A stretch of DNA of 64,000 bases from Ramlibacter pinisoli (GTDB lineage Bacteria > Pseudomonadota > Gammaproteobacteria > Burkholderiales > Burkholderiaceae_C): contig NZ_WSEL01000003.1 in assembly GCF_009758015.1 (NCBI RefSeq), forward strand, positions 62,001 to 126,000, read 5' to 3'. This document shows, piece by piece, positions 32,506-40,369 of this stretch. Every line of letters starts with the position of its first letter. Within the stretch, counting starts at the first letter, position 1. A program made the translations under genes and the position numbers. Below the pieces are notes generated by a model. It was not told the origin of the DNA. It made no database searches and was given only the letters and a program-made list of their open reading frames with translations.

Positions 32506-32961
32506 ATGCTCCGAGCCCTCCTGCTCAGCTTGACCGTCGCGCTGGCGGTGCCGGCGTTCGCGCAGGACCCGCTGAAGTCGGGCTCCTGCGACCAGCGCCT
32601 CGACGCGCTGCAGGCGGCCCGCATCGCCGGCACCCAGGCGAACGCGGAGCGCATCGAGGTGTTGCGGCGGCAGGCGGCGCAGGCCTGCCTGGGCGGCACC
32701 GGCGACGCCACGCGGCCCTCGCCTTCCGTCCGGGCGCCCATCGCTGTCCCGCCCACGGCCACCGCGGTGCCGCCTCCTTCGCAGCCGCCGCTGATGGTGT
32801 CGCCGCCCACCGTAGCCATCGAGCGGCCGCCGGTCCTCACCACCTGCGACGCCGGGGGTTGCTGGGACAGCAACGGCACCCGACTGAACCGCGCCGGGCC
32901 GCTGCTGATGGGCCCCGGCGGCATGTGCACCACGGTCGGCACGACCGTGCACTGCCCCTAG
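32506..32961 (+). CDS. Secreted small protein, Pro-rich
   Basis: A 151-residue protein with a Sec signal peptide (MLRALLLSLTVALAVPAFAQ). The mature part has a helical segment CDQRLDALQAARIAGTQANA, a Pro/Val-rich linker (APIAVPPTATAVPPPSQPPL) and a C-terminal Cys-rich part (LTTCDAGGCWDSNGTRLN, GMCTTVGTTVHCP). The four C-terminal cysteines probably form disulfides in the periplasm. I do not recognise a family. Confidence 0.7.
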   Translation: MLRALLLSLTVALAVPAFAQDPLKSGSCDQRLDALQAARIAGTQANAERIEVLRRQAAQACLGGTGDATRPSPSVRAPIAVPPTATAVPPPSQPPLMVSPPTVAIERPPVLTTCDAGGCWDSNGTRLNRAGPLLMGPGGMCTTVGTTVHCP

Positions 32962-33058
32962 GGGCAACGGGCACCGCTGACAGCGATTGCAAGAGCACGC
33001 CTACGCCCATCGATGCGCGGGCGTGGCGCAATGGCGATCCCAACAACGAGGGATCCGC

Positions 33059-33229
33059 ATGGGCAACAAGATCGTCACCGAGGCTGACCGCCGTCGCGCA
33101 CCGGCCGTTCCCGCATCCGCCAACTACACTCCGCCTCGTGCTTCCATCGGGCAGAAGCTGAGCCAGGAACGGGGCACGGCCACCCGCAACAAGAAGCACC
33201 CCGGCAAACGCCCGCACCAGGGCGGCTGA
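33059..33229 (+). CDS. Small basic protein of unknown function
   Basis: A 56-residue protein MGNKIVTEADRRRAPAVPAS..., ending in a basic RNKKHPGKRPHQGG. I chose the ATG at 33059, which follows CGAGGGATCCGC; a longer frame starts at 32987. It lies 15 bases upstream of the next small gene, in the same direction, so they may share a transcript. No domain is recognised. Confidence 0.5.
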   Translation: MGNKIVTEADRRRAPAVPASANYTPPRASIGQKLSQERGTATRNKKHPGKRPHQGG

Positions 33230-33244
33230 AAGACAGGAGCAAGC

Positions 33245-33490
33245 ATGCAACTGGACATCTATCGCCGGCCCGAGCCGGAACACAAGTTGTCGTTCATGGC
33301 CGTGCCCGCGGGCCAGCCGATTCCCCAGGAAGTGGACAACGTCGACTGGAAGCTGGTGGCCACGGCCACCGAGCTCGATGTCGAAGCGGCGCACCTCGTG
33401 GAATACGCGATCGACGACCCCGGCCCGCAGATCCGCGAGAAGGGTTACGCCATCACCAGCGTCACCCACCAGCTGCTGGACGGTTCCTGA
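33245..33490 (+). CDS. Small conserved protein of unknown function
   Basis: An 81-residue protein beginning MQLDIYRRPEPEHKLSFMAV and continuing PAGQPIPQEVDNVDWKLV. It resembles a small acidic family seen in Burkholderiales genomes (possibly DUF6139; from memory). It has an AGGAGC six bases upstream. It is followed by 82 bases, then the helicase gene. Function unknown. Confidence 0.7.
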   Translation: MQLDIYRRPEPEHKLSFMAVPAGQPIPQEVDNVDWKLVATATELDVEAAHLVEYAIDDPGPQIREKGYAITSVTHQLLDGS

Positions 33491-33572
33491 AGCAAGCAGC
33501 GGGTCCGCCCGGACCCGTGGCCGCCGCACCGCGCGTGCGGCCGGCAACCCGTGCGCCGCTACCATCGGCGCC

Positions 33573-35837
33573 ATGCCGTACACCGTGGCCGTGCGCCACC
33601 TCTGCGAATTCACCGCGAAGGCCGGCGACCTGGACCTGCGGTTCACGCCCTCGCCCACCGCGATGGAAGGCATCGCCGGCCATGCGGCGGTGACGTCCGC
33701 CCGCGCCGCCGGCTACGAGCGCGAGCTGGCCCTGGAAGGCCGCCACGAGGACCTGCTGGTGCGTGGCCGTGCCGACGGCTTCGATGCGGCGCGCAACCGG
33801 CTCGAGGAGATCAAGACCCACCGTGGCGACCTGGCCCGCCAGCCGGCCAACCACCGTGCGCTGCACTGGGCCCAGGCCAAGGTCTACGGCGCGCTGCTGT
33901 GCGAGGCGCGCGGGCTGGAGCGGATCACGCTCGCCCTGGTCTATTTCGACGTCGGCAGCGCGAAGGAGACGGTGCTCGAACAGGAGCTGGATCGCGCCAC
34001 GCTGCGTGCCTTCTTCGAGGACCAGTGCACCCGCTTCCTGGCCTGGGCGCGCCAGGAACTGGCGCACCGGGCCGCACGCGACGAACGCCTGGCCGGCCTG
34101 GCCTTCCCGCATGCCGAGTTCCGCCCGGGCCAGCGCGCCCTGGCCGAAGCCGCCTACCGCGCCGCGGCGCAGGGCCGCTGCCTGCTCGCCCAGGCGCCGA
34201 CCGGCATCGGCAAGACCGTCGGCACGCTGTACCCGGTGCTCAAGGCCTGTCCGGGGCAGAAGATCGACAAGGTGTACTTCCTGGCCGCCAAGACGCCCGG
34301 GCGGCAACTCGCGCTGGACGCGCTGCGCGTGATCGGCGGCGACCTGCCGCCGGTGCGGGTGCTGGAACTCACCGCTCGCGACAAGGCCTGCGAGCATCCC
34401 GACAAGGCCTGCCATGGCGAATCGTGCCCGCTGGCGCGCGGCTTCTACGACCGCCTGCCGGCCGCGCGCGCCGCCGCCCTGGCCGGCGGCACCATGGACA
34501 GGGCCGCGCTGCGCGAGACGGCGCTGGCCCATGCGGTCTGCCCCTACTACCTGGCGCAGGAACTGGCGCGCTGGGCCGACGTCGTGGTGGGCGACTACAA
34601 CTACGTCTTCGACACCAGCGCGATGCTGCACGCGTTCGCGCAGGAGGGCGGCTGGCGCGTCGCGCTGCTGGTCGACGAGGCGCACAACCTGGTCGAGCGC
34701 GGGCGGCAGATGTACACGGCCGAACTCGATCCGGCGGCGCTGCGGGCCGCGCGGTCGGAAGCCTCGCCGCCGGTGCGCCGCGCCCTCGACCGCTTGCGCC
34801 GGTCCTGGAGCGAGCTGGCCCCGGCGCAGGGTGGCGGCTACGCCGTGCTGGACGAGATTCCCGGCGGCTGGCTCGCCGCGCTGCAGAAGGCGTCGGCGGC
34901 CATCGGCGACCACCTGAACGAGGCGCCGCACGAGCCGCCCGGCGCGCTGCAGCAGTTCCACTTCGACGCCCTGGCCCTGCTGCGGCTGGCCGAGGCCTTC
35001 GGCGACCACTCGGTCATCGACGTCACCGAGCGTCCGGGCCGGCGCGGTCCCGACCTGGTGCCCTGCATCCGCAACCTGATCCCGGCACCCTTCCTCGCGC
35101 CGCGGTTCGAGGCCGCCCACGCCGCCGTGCTGTTCTCGGCCACGCTGGGCCCGGACGCCTTCTACCGCGACACTCTCGGCCTGCCCGGGGACGCGGTCTG
35201 GATCGACGTCGAGTCGCCCTTCGATGCGCACCAGCTCGCGGTGCGGCTGGTGCGCAGCATCTCCACCCGCTGGGCCGACCGCGACCGCTCGCTGCAGCCC
35301 ATCGCCGACCTCATCGCGCGCCGCTACGCCGCGCAGCCGGGCAACTGGCTGGCGTTCTTCAGCAGCTTCGACTACCTGCGGCGCGTGGCGGCCCTGGTGC
35401 GCGAGCGCCATCCCGGCCTGCCGGTGGTGGAGCAGGAGCCGGCCATGCCCGAAGCCGGGCGCCGCGCCTTCCTCGACCGCTTCGTGCCCGGGGGCCGCAC
35501 GCTCGGCTTCGCGGTGCTGGGGGGCAGCTTCGGCGAGGGCATCGACCTGCCCGGCGACCGGCTGGTCGGCGCCTTCATCGCCACGCTGGGGCTGCCGCAG
35601 GTCAACCCCGTGAACGAGGAGATGCGCCGGCGCATGGCGCGTGCGTTCGGCGCCGGCTACGACTACACCTACCTCTACCCCGGCCTGCGCAAGGTGGTGC
35701 AGGCGGCCGGCCGGGTGATCCGCACGCGCGAGGACCGCGGCACCGTGGTGCTGATCGACGACCGCTTCGGCCGGCCCGAGGTGCGGGCGCTGCTGCCGTC
35801 CTGGTGGCACGTCGAGGACGAGCGCGAGCCGGCTTAG
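33573..35837 (+). CDS. PD-(D/E)XK nuclease fused to XPD/DinG-like Fe-S DNA helicase
   Basis: A 754-residue protein with two parts. Residues 50-110 show a RecB/Cas4-type nuclease motif: GRADGFD (Asp68), LEEIKT (Glu79-x-Lys81) and QAKVYG (Gln101/Tyr105). The rest is a superfamily 2 helicase of the XPD/DinG group: Walker A QAPTGIGKT (about 209-217), Fe-S cluster cysteines in CEHPDKACHGESC (from 272) and AVCPYYL (about 322), the DEAH box VDEAHN (about 367) and the C-terminal motif VQAAGRVIRTREDRG. The ATG at 33573 starts the nuclease part. The predicted role is 5'-3' unwinding coupled to DNA cleavage in repair. It is not a standard E. coli DinG or YoaA. Confidence 0.85.
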   Translation: MPYTVAVRHLCEFTAKAGDLDLRFTPSPTAMEGIAGHAAVTSARAAGYERELALEGRHEDLLVRGRADGFDAARNRLEEIKTHRGDLARQPANHRALHWAQAKVYGALLCEARGLERITLALVYFDVGSAKETVLEQELDRATLRAFFEDQCTRFLAWARQELAHRAARDERLAGLAFPHAEFRPGQRALAEAAYRAAAQGRCLLAQAPTGIGKTVGTLYPVLKACPGQKIDKVYFLAAKTPGRQLALDALRVIGGDLPPVRVLELTARDKACEHPDKACHGESCPLARGFYDRLPAARAAALAGGTMDRAALRETALAHAVCPYYLAQELARWADVVVGDYNYVFDTSAMLHAFAQEGGWRVALLVDEAHNLVERGRQMYTAELDPAALRAARSEASPPVRRALDRLRRSWSELAPAQGGGYAVLDEIPGGWLAALQKASAAIGDHLNEAPHEPPGALQQFHFDALALLRLAEAFGDHSVIDVTERPGRRGPDLVPCIRNLIPAPFLAPRFEAAHAAVLFSATLGPDAFYRDTLGLPGDAVWIDVESPFDAHQLAVRLVRSISTRWADRDRSLQPIADLIARRYAAQPGNWLAFFSSFDYLRRVAALVRERHPGLPVVEQEPAMPEAGRRAFLDRFVPGGRTLGFAVLGGSFGEGIDLPGDRLVGAFIATLGLPQVNPVNEEMRRRMARAFGAGYDYTYLYPGLRKVVQAAGRVIRTREDRGTVVLIDDRFGRPEVRALLPSWWHVEDEREPA

Positions 35838-35883
35838 CCGTGGTCCTACAGCCCGCGCTGCCGAGGCACCGAACAATGGCCCC

Positions 35884-36717
35884 ATGGAAGACCTGGAGAG
35901 CGATGGTGCGGGCGACGACACGGCGGTGGATCCGGTGCGACGGCACCTGACCGCCCTGCTCGCCTGGCTGGGCCTGGGCGCTCCTGCGCCGGCGCTGCCG
36001 CAGACGCGCCAGAAACTGGGCATCGTGCTGCTGCACGGCATCGGGGCCGACGGCTCCAGCATGGCGCCACTGGCCGGCCAGCTGCGCGCACCGGGCTGGC
36101 TGGTGGCCACGCCCGACATGCCCTGGTCCAAGGTCACGGCCTTCAGCGAGCCGGTGGCGGTGGCGGAGCGGCAGGTGCGCGAGGCGCTGGAGCGGCTGCG
36201 CCGCGACGGGGCGCAACGCCTGGTGCTGGCCGGCTTCAGCATCGGCGGCTTCTTCGCCGCCCGGATGGCGGGCCAGGTGCCGGTCGACGCCCTGGTGGCC
36301 ATCGCGCCCAACGGCGGCAGCGACATGAAGAAACTGGACGACCAGCTGGCCCGGGCGCGCGAGCTGGTCGCGCAGGGCAAGGGACAGGAACGCACCACCC
36401 TGATGGACGCCGACGTGGCCAGCCCCGCGCGCTGGCCGCTGGAAGGCACCCGGCCGGCGCCCTACCTGGAGTGGTACGACCCGCAGGGCGCGATGAACTG
36501 GGACCGCGCCTGGCGGGCGCTGAAGCCCGGCCTGCCGGTGCTGCTGGTGGTGCCCACGCGCGACCTGGCCAACCTGCGCCAGAAGAAGGCCGAGCTGTGG
36601 TCCATGCTGCCGCCGCATCCGGCCAACCTCCTGCTCGAGCCGCGCAGCGACCACATCGGCGCGCCGGCTGCCTCGGCCGAAGGCGTGGTGCGCTGGCTCG
36701 GGTCGACCCTGCTGTAG
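35884..36717 (+). CDS. Alpha/beta hydrolase (carboxylesterase-like)
   Basis: A 277-residue hydrolase. The oxyanion-hole region is VLLHGIGADGSS, the nucleophile elbow is LAGFSIGGFFAAR (GxSxG, serine about residue 120), and the C-terminal His is in LEPRSDHIGAPA. An acidic N-terminal stretch of ~40 residues precedes the fold, without a clear signal. It is related to phospholipase/carboxylesterase families. The substrate is unknown. TCCTAC lies 35 bases upstream of the start. Confidence 0.85.
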   Translation: MEDLESDGAGDDTAVDPVRRHLTALLAWLGLGAPAPALPQTRQKLGIVLLHGIGADGSSMAPLAGQLRAPGWLVATPDMPWSKVTAFSEPVAVAERQVREALERLRRDGAQRLVLAGFSIGGFFAARMAGQVPVDALVAIAPNGGSDMKKLDDQLARARELVAQGKGQERTTLMDADVASPARWPLEGTRPAPYLEWYDPQGAMNWDRAWRALKPGLPVLLVVPTRDLANLRQKKAELWSMLPPHPANLLLEPRSDHIGAPAASAEGVVRWLGSTLL

Positions 36718-36810
36718 GCCCTGCCCCACGGGTTGCGTCGCTCCACGCTTGCGTGCGCAGGCCGCGCCGCGGCCTAGAGTGGAGGCATCCAAGTTGCAAA
36801 AGGAGTTCAC

Positions 36811-36996
36811 ATGAACGAAGAGCAGGTCAAGGGCAAGCTGAAGGAAGCTGCCGGCAAGGTGCAGAAGAACGTGGGCGAGGCCACCGGCAACCGCGAGCAG
36901 GAAGCAAAAGGGACCGCGCGCGAACAGGAAGGCAAGGTGCAGAAGAAGGTCGGCGACGTCGAGCAAGGCGTCGAGAAGATCATCCAGAAGCCCTGA
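36811..36996 (+). CDS. CsbD-family stress protein
   Basis: A 61-residue CsbD-type protein: MNEEQVKGKLKEAAGKVQKN, with the repeated KGK-x-KEAAGK-VQK pattern and strong Lys/Glu content. A strong AAGGAG is placed six bases before the ATG. CsbD proteins are induced by general stress or stationary phase in many bacteria; the mechanism is unknown. An upstream CTAGAGT may be a -10 element. The gene is followed by a REP palindrome and a strong hairpin. Confidence 0.95.
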   Translation: MNEEQVKGKLKEAAGKVQKNVGEATGNREQEAKGTAREQEGKVQKKVGDVEQGVEKIIQKP

Positions 36997-37017
36997 GCGG
37001 CTTCGCGTCGTTCCCTC

Positions 37018-37062
37018 ATGGCGGGCTTGACCCGCCATCGTCGTCCCCGCCCCGCGGGGACG
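37018..37062. terminator. REP palindrome plus strong hairpin between convergent genes
   Basis: ATGGCGGGCTTGACCCGCCA (37018-37038) is a REP-type palindrome. It is followed by CGTCCCCGC-CCC-GCGGGGACG (37042-37062), a 9-bp stem with a 3-base loop, then ATTCGTTT on the plus strand. It lies between the convergent CsbD and DUF2868 genes, so it can end both transcripts. Confidence 0.6.
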
Positions 37063-37069
37063 ATTCGTT

Positions 37070-39283
37070 TCAGGCTTCCGGTGCGCTGCCGTGCAGCTCG
37101 GCCAGCAGGTCGAGCGCGAGGTCCTGCAACAGCTGCGCCAGGGCGGCCTGGTCGCCTTCCGCCCCCGCGTTCCTCGTCCGTTGCCAGATGCCGGCCAGCC
37201 GCGCGTGTTCGCGCGCGATGGCCTGCTCGGTGAGCACGGGCCAGTTCTGCTGGCCAGCCGGCGCAGCGCGGCCCGCATGCACGATCGCCAGGTAGCGCAG
37301 CAGCGCGGCCTGCGCGATGCGGTGCAGCGCATCGTCGTCCCAGGCCAGCTCCGTCGCGCCGGCCTGGCGGCGGCGCCACAGCACGGCGCCCAGCGCCGCC
37401 GCCCCGCCGATCAGGCCGCCGATCGCGCTGGCCGCGCCCAGGGTCATCAGGCCGGTGGCGGCGTCGACCGTGACACCGAGCGCCGCACCGCTCGCCGCAC
37501 CGGCCAGCCCGGCCTGCCGCACGTCGCCGCCGGTGGTGCGGAAGCCGGCCGGCACGGCGTGCTCGAGCAGGCCGTCGGGTGCCGCCTCCAGCGCATGGCG
37601 CGCGAGCAGGCGCGCGTTGGTCGCCGACTGGCGGGTGCGCAGCCGCTGGGCGATCACGCCCTGCGCCTGCCGTCGCCCGTCCTCGGTCGGCTCCAGTCCG
37701 CCCAGGATGCCGCGCAGACTCCAGGCCGGCAGCGTCTCGGCATCGGCCGCCGCCTGCAGCAGGTCGGCTGCCAGCCACGCCATCGATTCGCGCAGGCGCA
37801 GGTCGGCTCGCTGACGCCAATGGGCCCGCAGCCGCGCCACCCCGGCCTGGCGGGACGCGTGCGCGAGGCGGTCCAGGGCATTGCGCAGGCGGGCGTCCTC
37901 GCGCCAGGTGGGCAGCGCGGCCAGCGCCAGCACCACGTGGGGCAGGCCCGCCGCGCGCAGGCGCGACGCGCACGCGGCTTCGTCGCGCGTCGCCAGCAGC
38001 AGGACGGGCCGGCCGGCCGCCAGCAGGGACGGCAGGGCCGCGGAAAGCCGCTCGTCGTCGGCGGCCACCACCAGGATGTCGCTGCGATCGTCGAGGGGGC
38101 CGGGGGCGAGCTCGCGCACCTGCAGCCGGTCGCCGCGGTCGGTGAGCAGGACGTCGGTGGCCTGCTCGCCGGGCGACCAGGCGCCCTCGCCCGCCGCCTG
38201 GCGCCACACCAGGACCAGCGTGGCGCGCGCGACCGGGTCGAGCGCCAGCAGGCCGACGCGCAGCCGGGCCGGGCTAACGCGCGCCAGCAGCTGGTCGTAG
38301 TGCGGCGCGCGCAGGTCGATCGCCAGCGCGCGCGACAGCCGGCGCGCCCGCCAGCCGGCCCAGCCCGCCAGCAGCAACCGGGGCAACAGCACCACCATGC
38401 CGAGCAGCGCCACGTACATCCAGACCCAGCGCCGGGCATCGCTGCGGTCGACTGGGGCGGTGACGCTGAAATGCAGCCGCTCGATGTCCGCGAGGCTGAA
38501 TGGCTCGAGCTGGAAGGCCCATACCACCGGCGCGAACAGCAGCCGCAGCACCTGGTGCACGTGGCGCGTCTCGAGCAGCGTGCTCTCCCAGCCGACCCGG
38601 TACTCGTGCACGACGCCACCCAGCAGGACCGAGCAGGCGACCCCGGCGGCCCATGCCGCGGCGGCGCCGTGCAGCAGCCGCGCCGCGCGCAGGGCCTCCA
38701 GGCGGCCGGCCACGGCCAGCCAGAGTTCGCCGAAGGCGGTGGCGACCTGCGCTCGCAGGCCGCCGGAAGCGCGCCCCGGGAACGCCTGCACGAGCGGGTT
38801 CCACCACGGCACGCCGGCGGCCGGCCGGGCCCGCCAGGACCGCACGGCGACCACCAGCAGCGCGGCATACACCGCCAGGTTCCAGAGCAGGAAGGCGAGC
38901 AGCGGCGGCGACAGCAGGTTGACCTGCTTGGGGTTGTCGATGCGTTCGAGCAGCAGGCCGGCGAGGAAGCCGGCCACCGGCAGCAGCCAGCTCCAGCGGG
39001 CCAGCGCCGGACCGGTGGTGGCCAGCGACTGCAGGCGCGGCTGCCGCTGCACGGCCAGCGAGACGATGCGGTCGGCGCGTTCGCGCAGCCAGGCGGCGGT
39101 GTCCAGCTTGCGTCCCTGCGCGGGGTCGCCGGTGGCGGCGAGCGCCTCCTGGTCGACACGGTCGCGCTCGGCCTCGCCCACGAGGCGGCCCCCGGCCGCG
39201 CTGGTCTCGATGGCTTGCGCCAGCACCAGCCGCCGTGCGGCCGGTTCATCCACCAGGAGCCGTTCCGGAAAGTCCTCGATCAC
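37070..39283 (-). CDS. Fused DUF2868-DUF3482-like membrane protein lacking a P-loop
   Basis: A 737-residue protein. The first ~340 residues match the DUF2868 pattern: RLVLAQAIETSAAGGRLVGEAERD near the start, then several membrane helices (ALARWSWLLPVAGFLAGLLL and others) and PFSLADIERLHFS. The C-terminal ~350 residues resemble the C-terminal half of DUF3482: WREDARLRNALDRLAHASRQ, RLRTRQSATNARLLARHAL and GAALGVTVDAATGLMTLGAA. In typical genomes these are two adjacent genes, and the DUF3482 protein has a GTPase domain with a G1 P-loop. No GxxxxGK[ST] is visible here, so the GTPase appears lost. Function unknown; it is probably in the inner membrane. Confidence 0.75.
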   Translation of the reverse strand: MIEDFPERLLVDEPAARRLVLAQAIETSAAGGRLVGEAERDRVDQEALAATGDPAQGRKLDTAAWLRERADRIVSLAVQRQPRLQSLATTGPALARWSWLLPVAGFLAGLLLERIDNPKQVNLLSPPLLAFLLWNLAVYAALLVVAVRSWRARPAAGVPWWNPLVQAFPGRASGGLRAQVATAFGELWLAVAGRLEALRAARLLHGAAAAWAAGVACSVLLGGVVHEYRVGWESTLLETRHVHQVLRLLFAPVVWAFQLEPFSLADIERLHFSVTAPVDRSDARRWVWMYVALLGMVVLLPRLLLAGWAGWRARRLSRALAIDLRAPHYDQLLARVSPARLRVGLLALDPVARATLVLVWRQAAGEGAWSPGEQATDVLLTDRGDRLQVRELAPGPLDDRSDILVVAADDERLSAALPSLLAAGRPVLLLATRDEAACASRLRAAGLPHVVLALAALPTWREDARLRNALDRLAHASRQAGVARLRAHWRQRADLRLRESMAWLAADLLQAAADAETLPAWSLRGILGGLEPTEDGRRQAQGVIAQRLRTRQSATNARLLARHALEAAPDGLLEHAVPAGFRTTGGDVRQAGLAGAASGAALGVTVDAATGLMTLGAASAIGGLIGGAAALGAVLWRRRQAGATELAWDDDALHRIAQAALLRYLAIVHAGRAAPAGQQNWPVLTEQAIAREHARLAGIWQRTRNAGAEGDQAALAQLLQDLALDLLAELHGSAPEA

Positions 39284-39321
39284 CGGCCGATTCTGCCGGG
39301 GCCGGGCTCAGCGGTGGTGCC

Positions 39322-39600
39322 TCAGCGGTTCTTTTCGTCCGCCAGCCGCCTGGCCTCGCGCATCACGACAACGCTGGGCTGCTTCTCGAACGGCGTGGGC
39401 GGCAGGCCGATGAGGGCCTGCAGGTAGGCATGGGCGCGGTTCATGTCCGCCCCGATCATGGCCAGGGCGACCTCATGGTCGGGCTCGTTCTGCGCGATCT
39501 CCAGGTAGGCGGCACGGAACCGCGCGTAGTCGGCTTCGGCCCGGGCCACGCGCCGTTGCACCGCCTGCATGTTGGCGTACTCTTCACGGGTGTAACGCAT
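39322..39600 (-). CDS. Small hypothetical protein
   Basis: A 92-residue soluble protein: MRYTREEYANMQAVQRRVAR, then helix-prone DYARFRAAYLEIAQNE and MIGADMNRAHAYLQALIGLP, ending ARRLADEKNR. It looks like an all-helical small protein. Possible -10 sequence TAGCAT lies eight bases before the start, and GTAGGA lies 19 bases upstream. I do not recognise a family. Confidence 0.65.
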   Translation of the reverse strand: MRYTREEYANMQAVQRRVARAEADYARFRAAYLEIAQNEPDHEVALAMIGADMNRAHAYLQALIGLPPTPFEKQPSVVVMREARRLADEKNR

Positions 39601-39667
39601 GCACGATGCTAGGCACGGGTCCTACGACGAGGTGCAACAGCCGTGCAAAGTTCGCACCTCGGTGCAA

Positions 39668-39689
39668 CACCGTGACACTCATCACGGTG
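39668..39689. terminator. Hairpin downstream of the DUF3606 gene
   Basis: CACCGTGA-CACTCA-TCACGGTG is a perfect 8-bp inverted repeat eight bases beyond the DUF3606 stop on the minus strand. No T run follows, so it may be an RNA-stabilising hairpin rather than an intrinsic terminator. Confidence 0.45.
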
Positions 39690-39697
39690 CGGCGCAG

Positions 39698-39880
39698 CTA
39701 GCGCGCCTGCCGCAGGAAGCGTCGCACGTTGTCGGGATCCGGCCCGATCGACTCCACGGCGTGCTGCAGTTCCTTCTCGCTGCACCCCAACCACCGCATC
39801 CAGTTGCGCCGCTCCCATTCGTGGTCGAGACTGATCAGGAACTCATCGACGGTGGTGGACCGGCTCTTGTCTTCGGACAT
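39698..39880 (-). CDS. DUF3606 domain small protein
   Basis: A 60-residue protein starting MSEDKSRSTTVDEFLISLDH, then the DUF3606 pattern WERRNWMRWLGCSEKELQHA and GPDPDNVRRFL, normally a helical domain used as a small stand-alone protein or as a tail. I chose the ATG at 39880, after the longer frame that starts at 39994. Function unknown; such proteins are common in stress-related regions of Burkholderiales. Confidence 0.8.
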   Translation of the reverse strand: MSEDKSRSTTVDEFLISLDHEWERRNWMRWLGCSEKELQHAVESIGPDPDNVRRFLRQAR

Positions 39881-40111
39881 GGAACGCACTCCTTGGTTCG
39901 ACACCTTCAGGGTAGGCCGCGGCGCGGCGGGCGCGCATCGGAGAGCGCATCCACAAATGGTGCGACGGCGGCCGCGCCACGCGTAGGAACCCACGACGAC
40001 GCGTGCACGCCGGGCGGCTGCACTGAGCGAACGCTCCTACCGCGGCACGCCCGCGCCACCTACACCGCCAAGCGGGACCCGGCCTAAGCTGCGTCGCAGG
40101 AACCCAGCCCC

Positions 40112-40345
40112 ATGGCGAAATCCAGACGTCCCTCGGCGCAGGCCGGAGCGGCGGCCCGCGGCGCCGCCAGCCCTGGCCCGCACAGCGGCCGCGGCGCCGG
40201 CAGTGCGCTGGAGGAAATGCTGCGACGCCAGGCGCAGAACCCCCGCCCCGGCTCCCTGGCCCAGCCGCCCGGCAGCGGCCAGGATGGTTCGGCGCCGAAG
40301 GCGATCCGGAACGGGCCGCGCGACGGGGACCATCGCAAGCATTGA
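40112..40345 (+). CDS. Small Gly/Ala-rich hypothetical protein
   Basis: A 77-residue frame beginning MAKSRRPSAQAGAAARGAAS, low in complexity in its first half, with an acidic-helix segment SALEEMLRRQAQNPRPG and a charged end. No ribosome binding site of quality and no domain are visible. A GTAGGA (39983) and a TCCTAC (40035) lie upstream. It may be a real disordered protein or a chance frame. Confidence 0.4.
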   Translation: MAKSRRPSAQAGAAARGAASPGPHSGRGAGSALEEMLRRQAQNPRPGSLAQPPGSGQDGSAPKAIRNGPRDGDHRKH

Positions 40346-40369
40346 GGAGCGGCGGCGCCCGCCGCGCGG

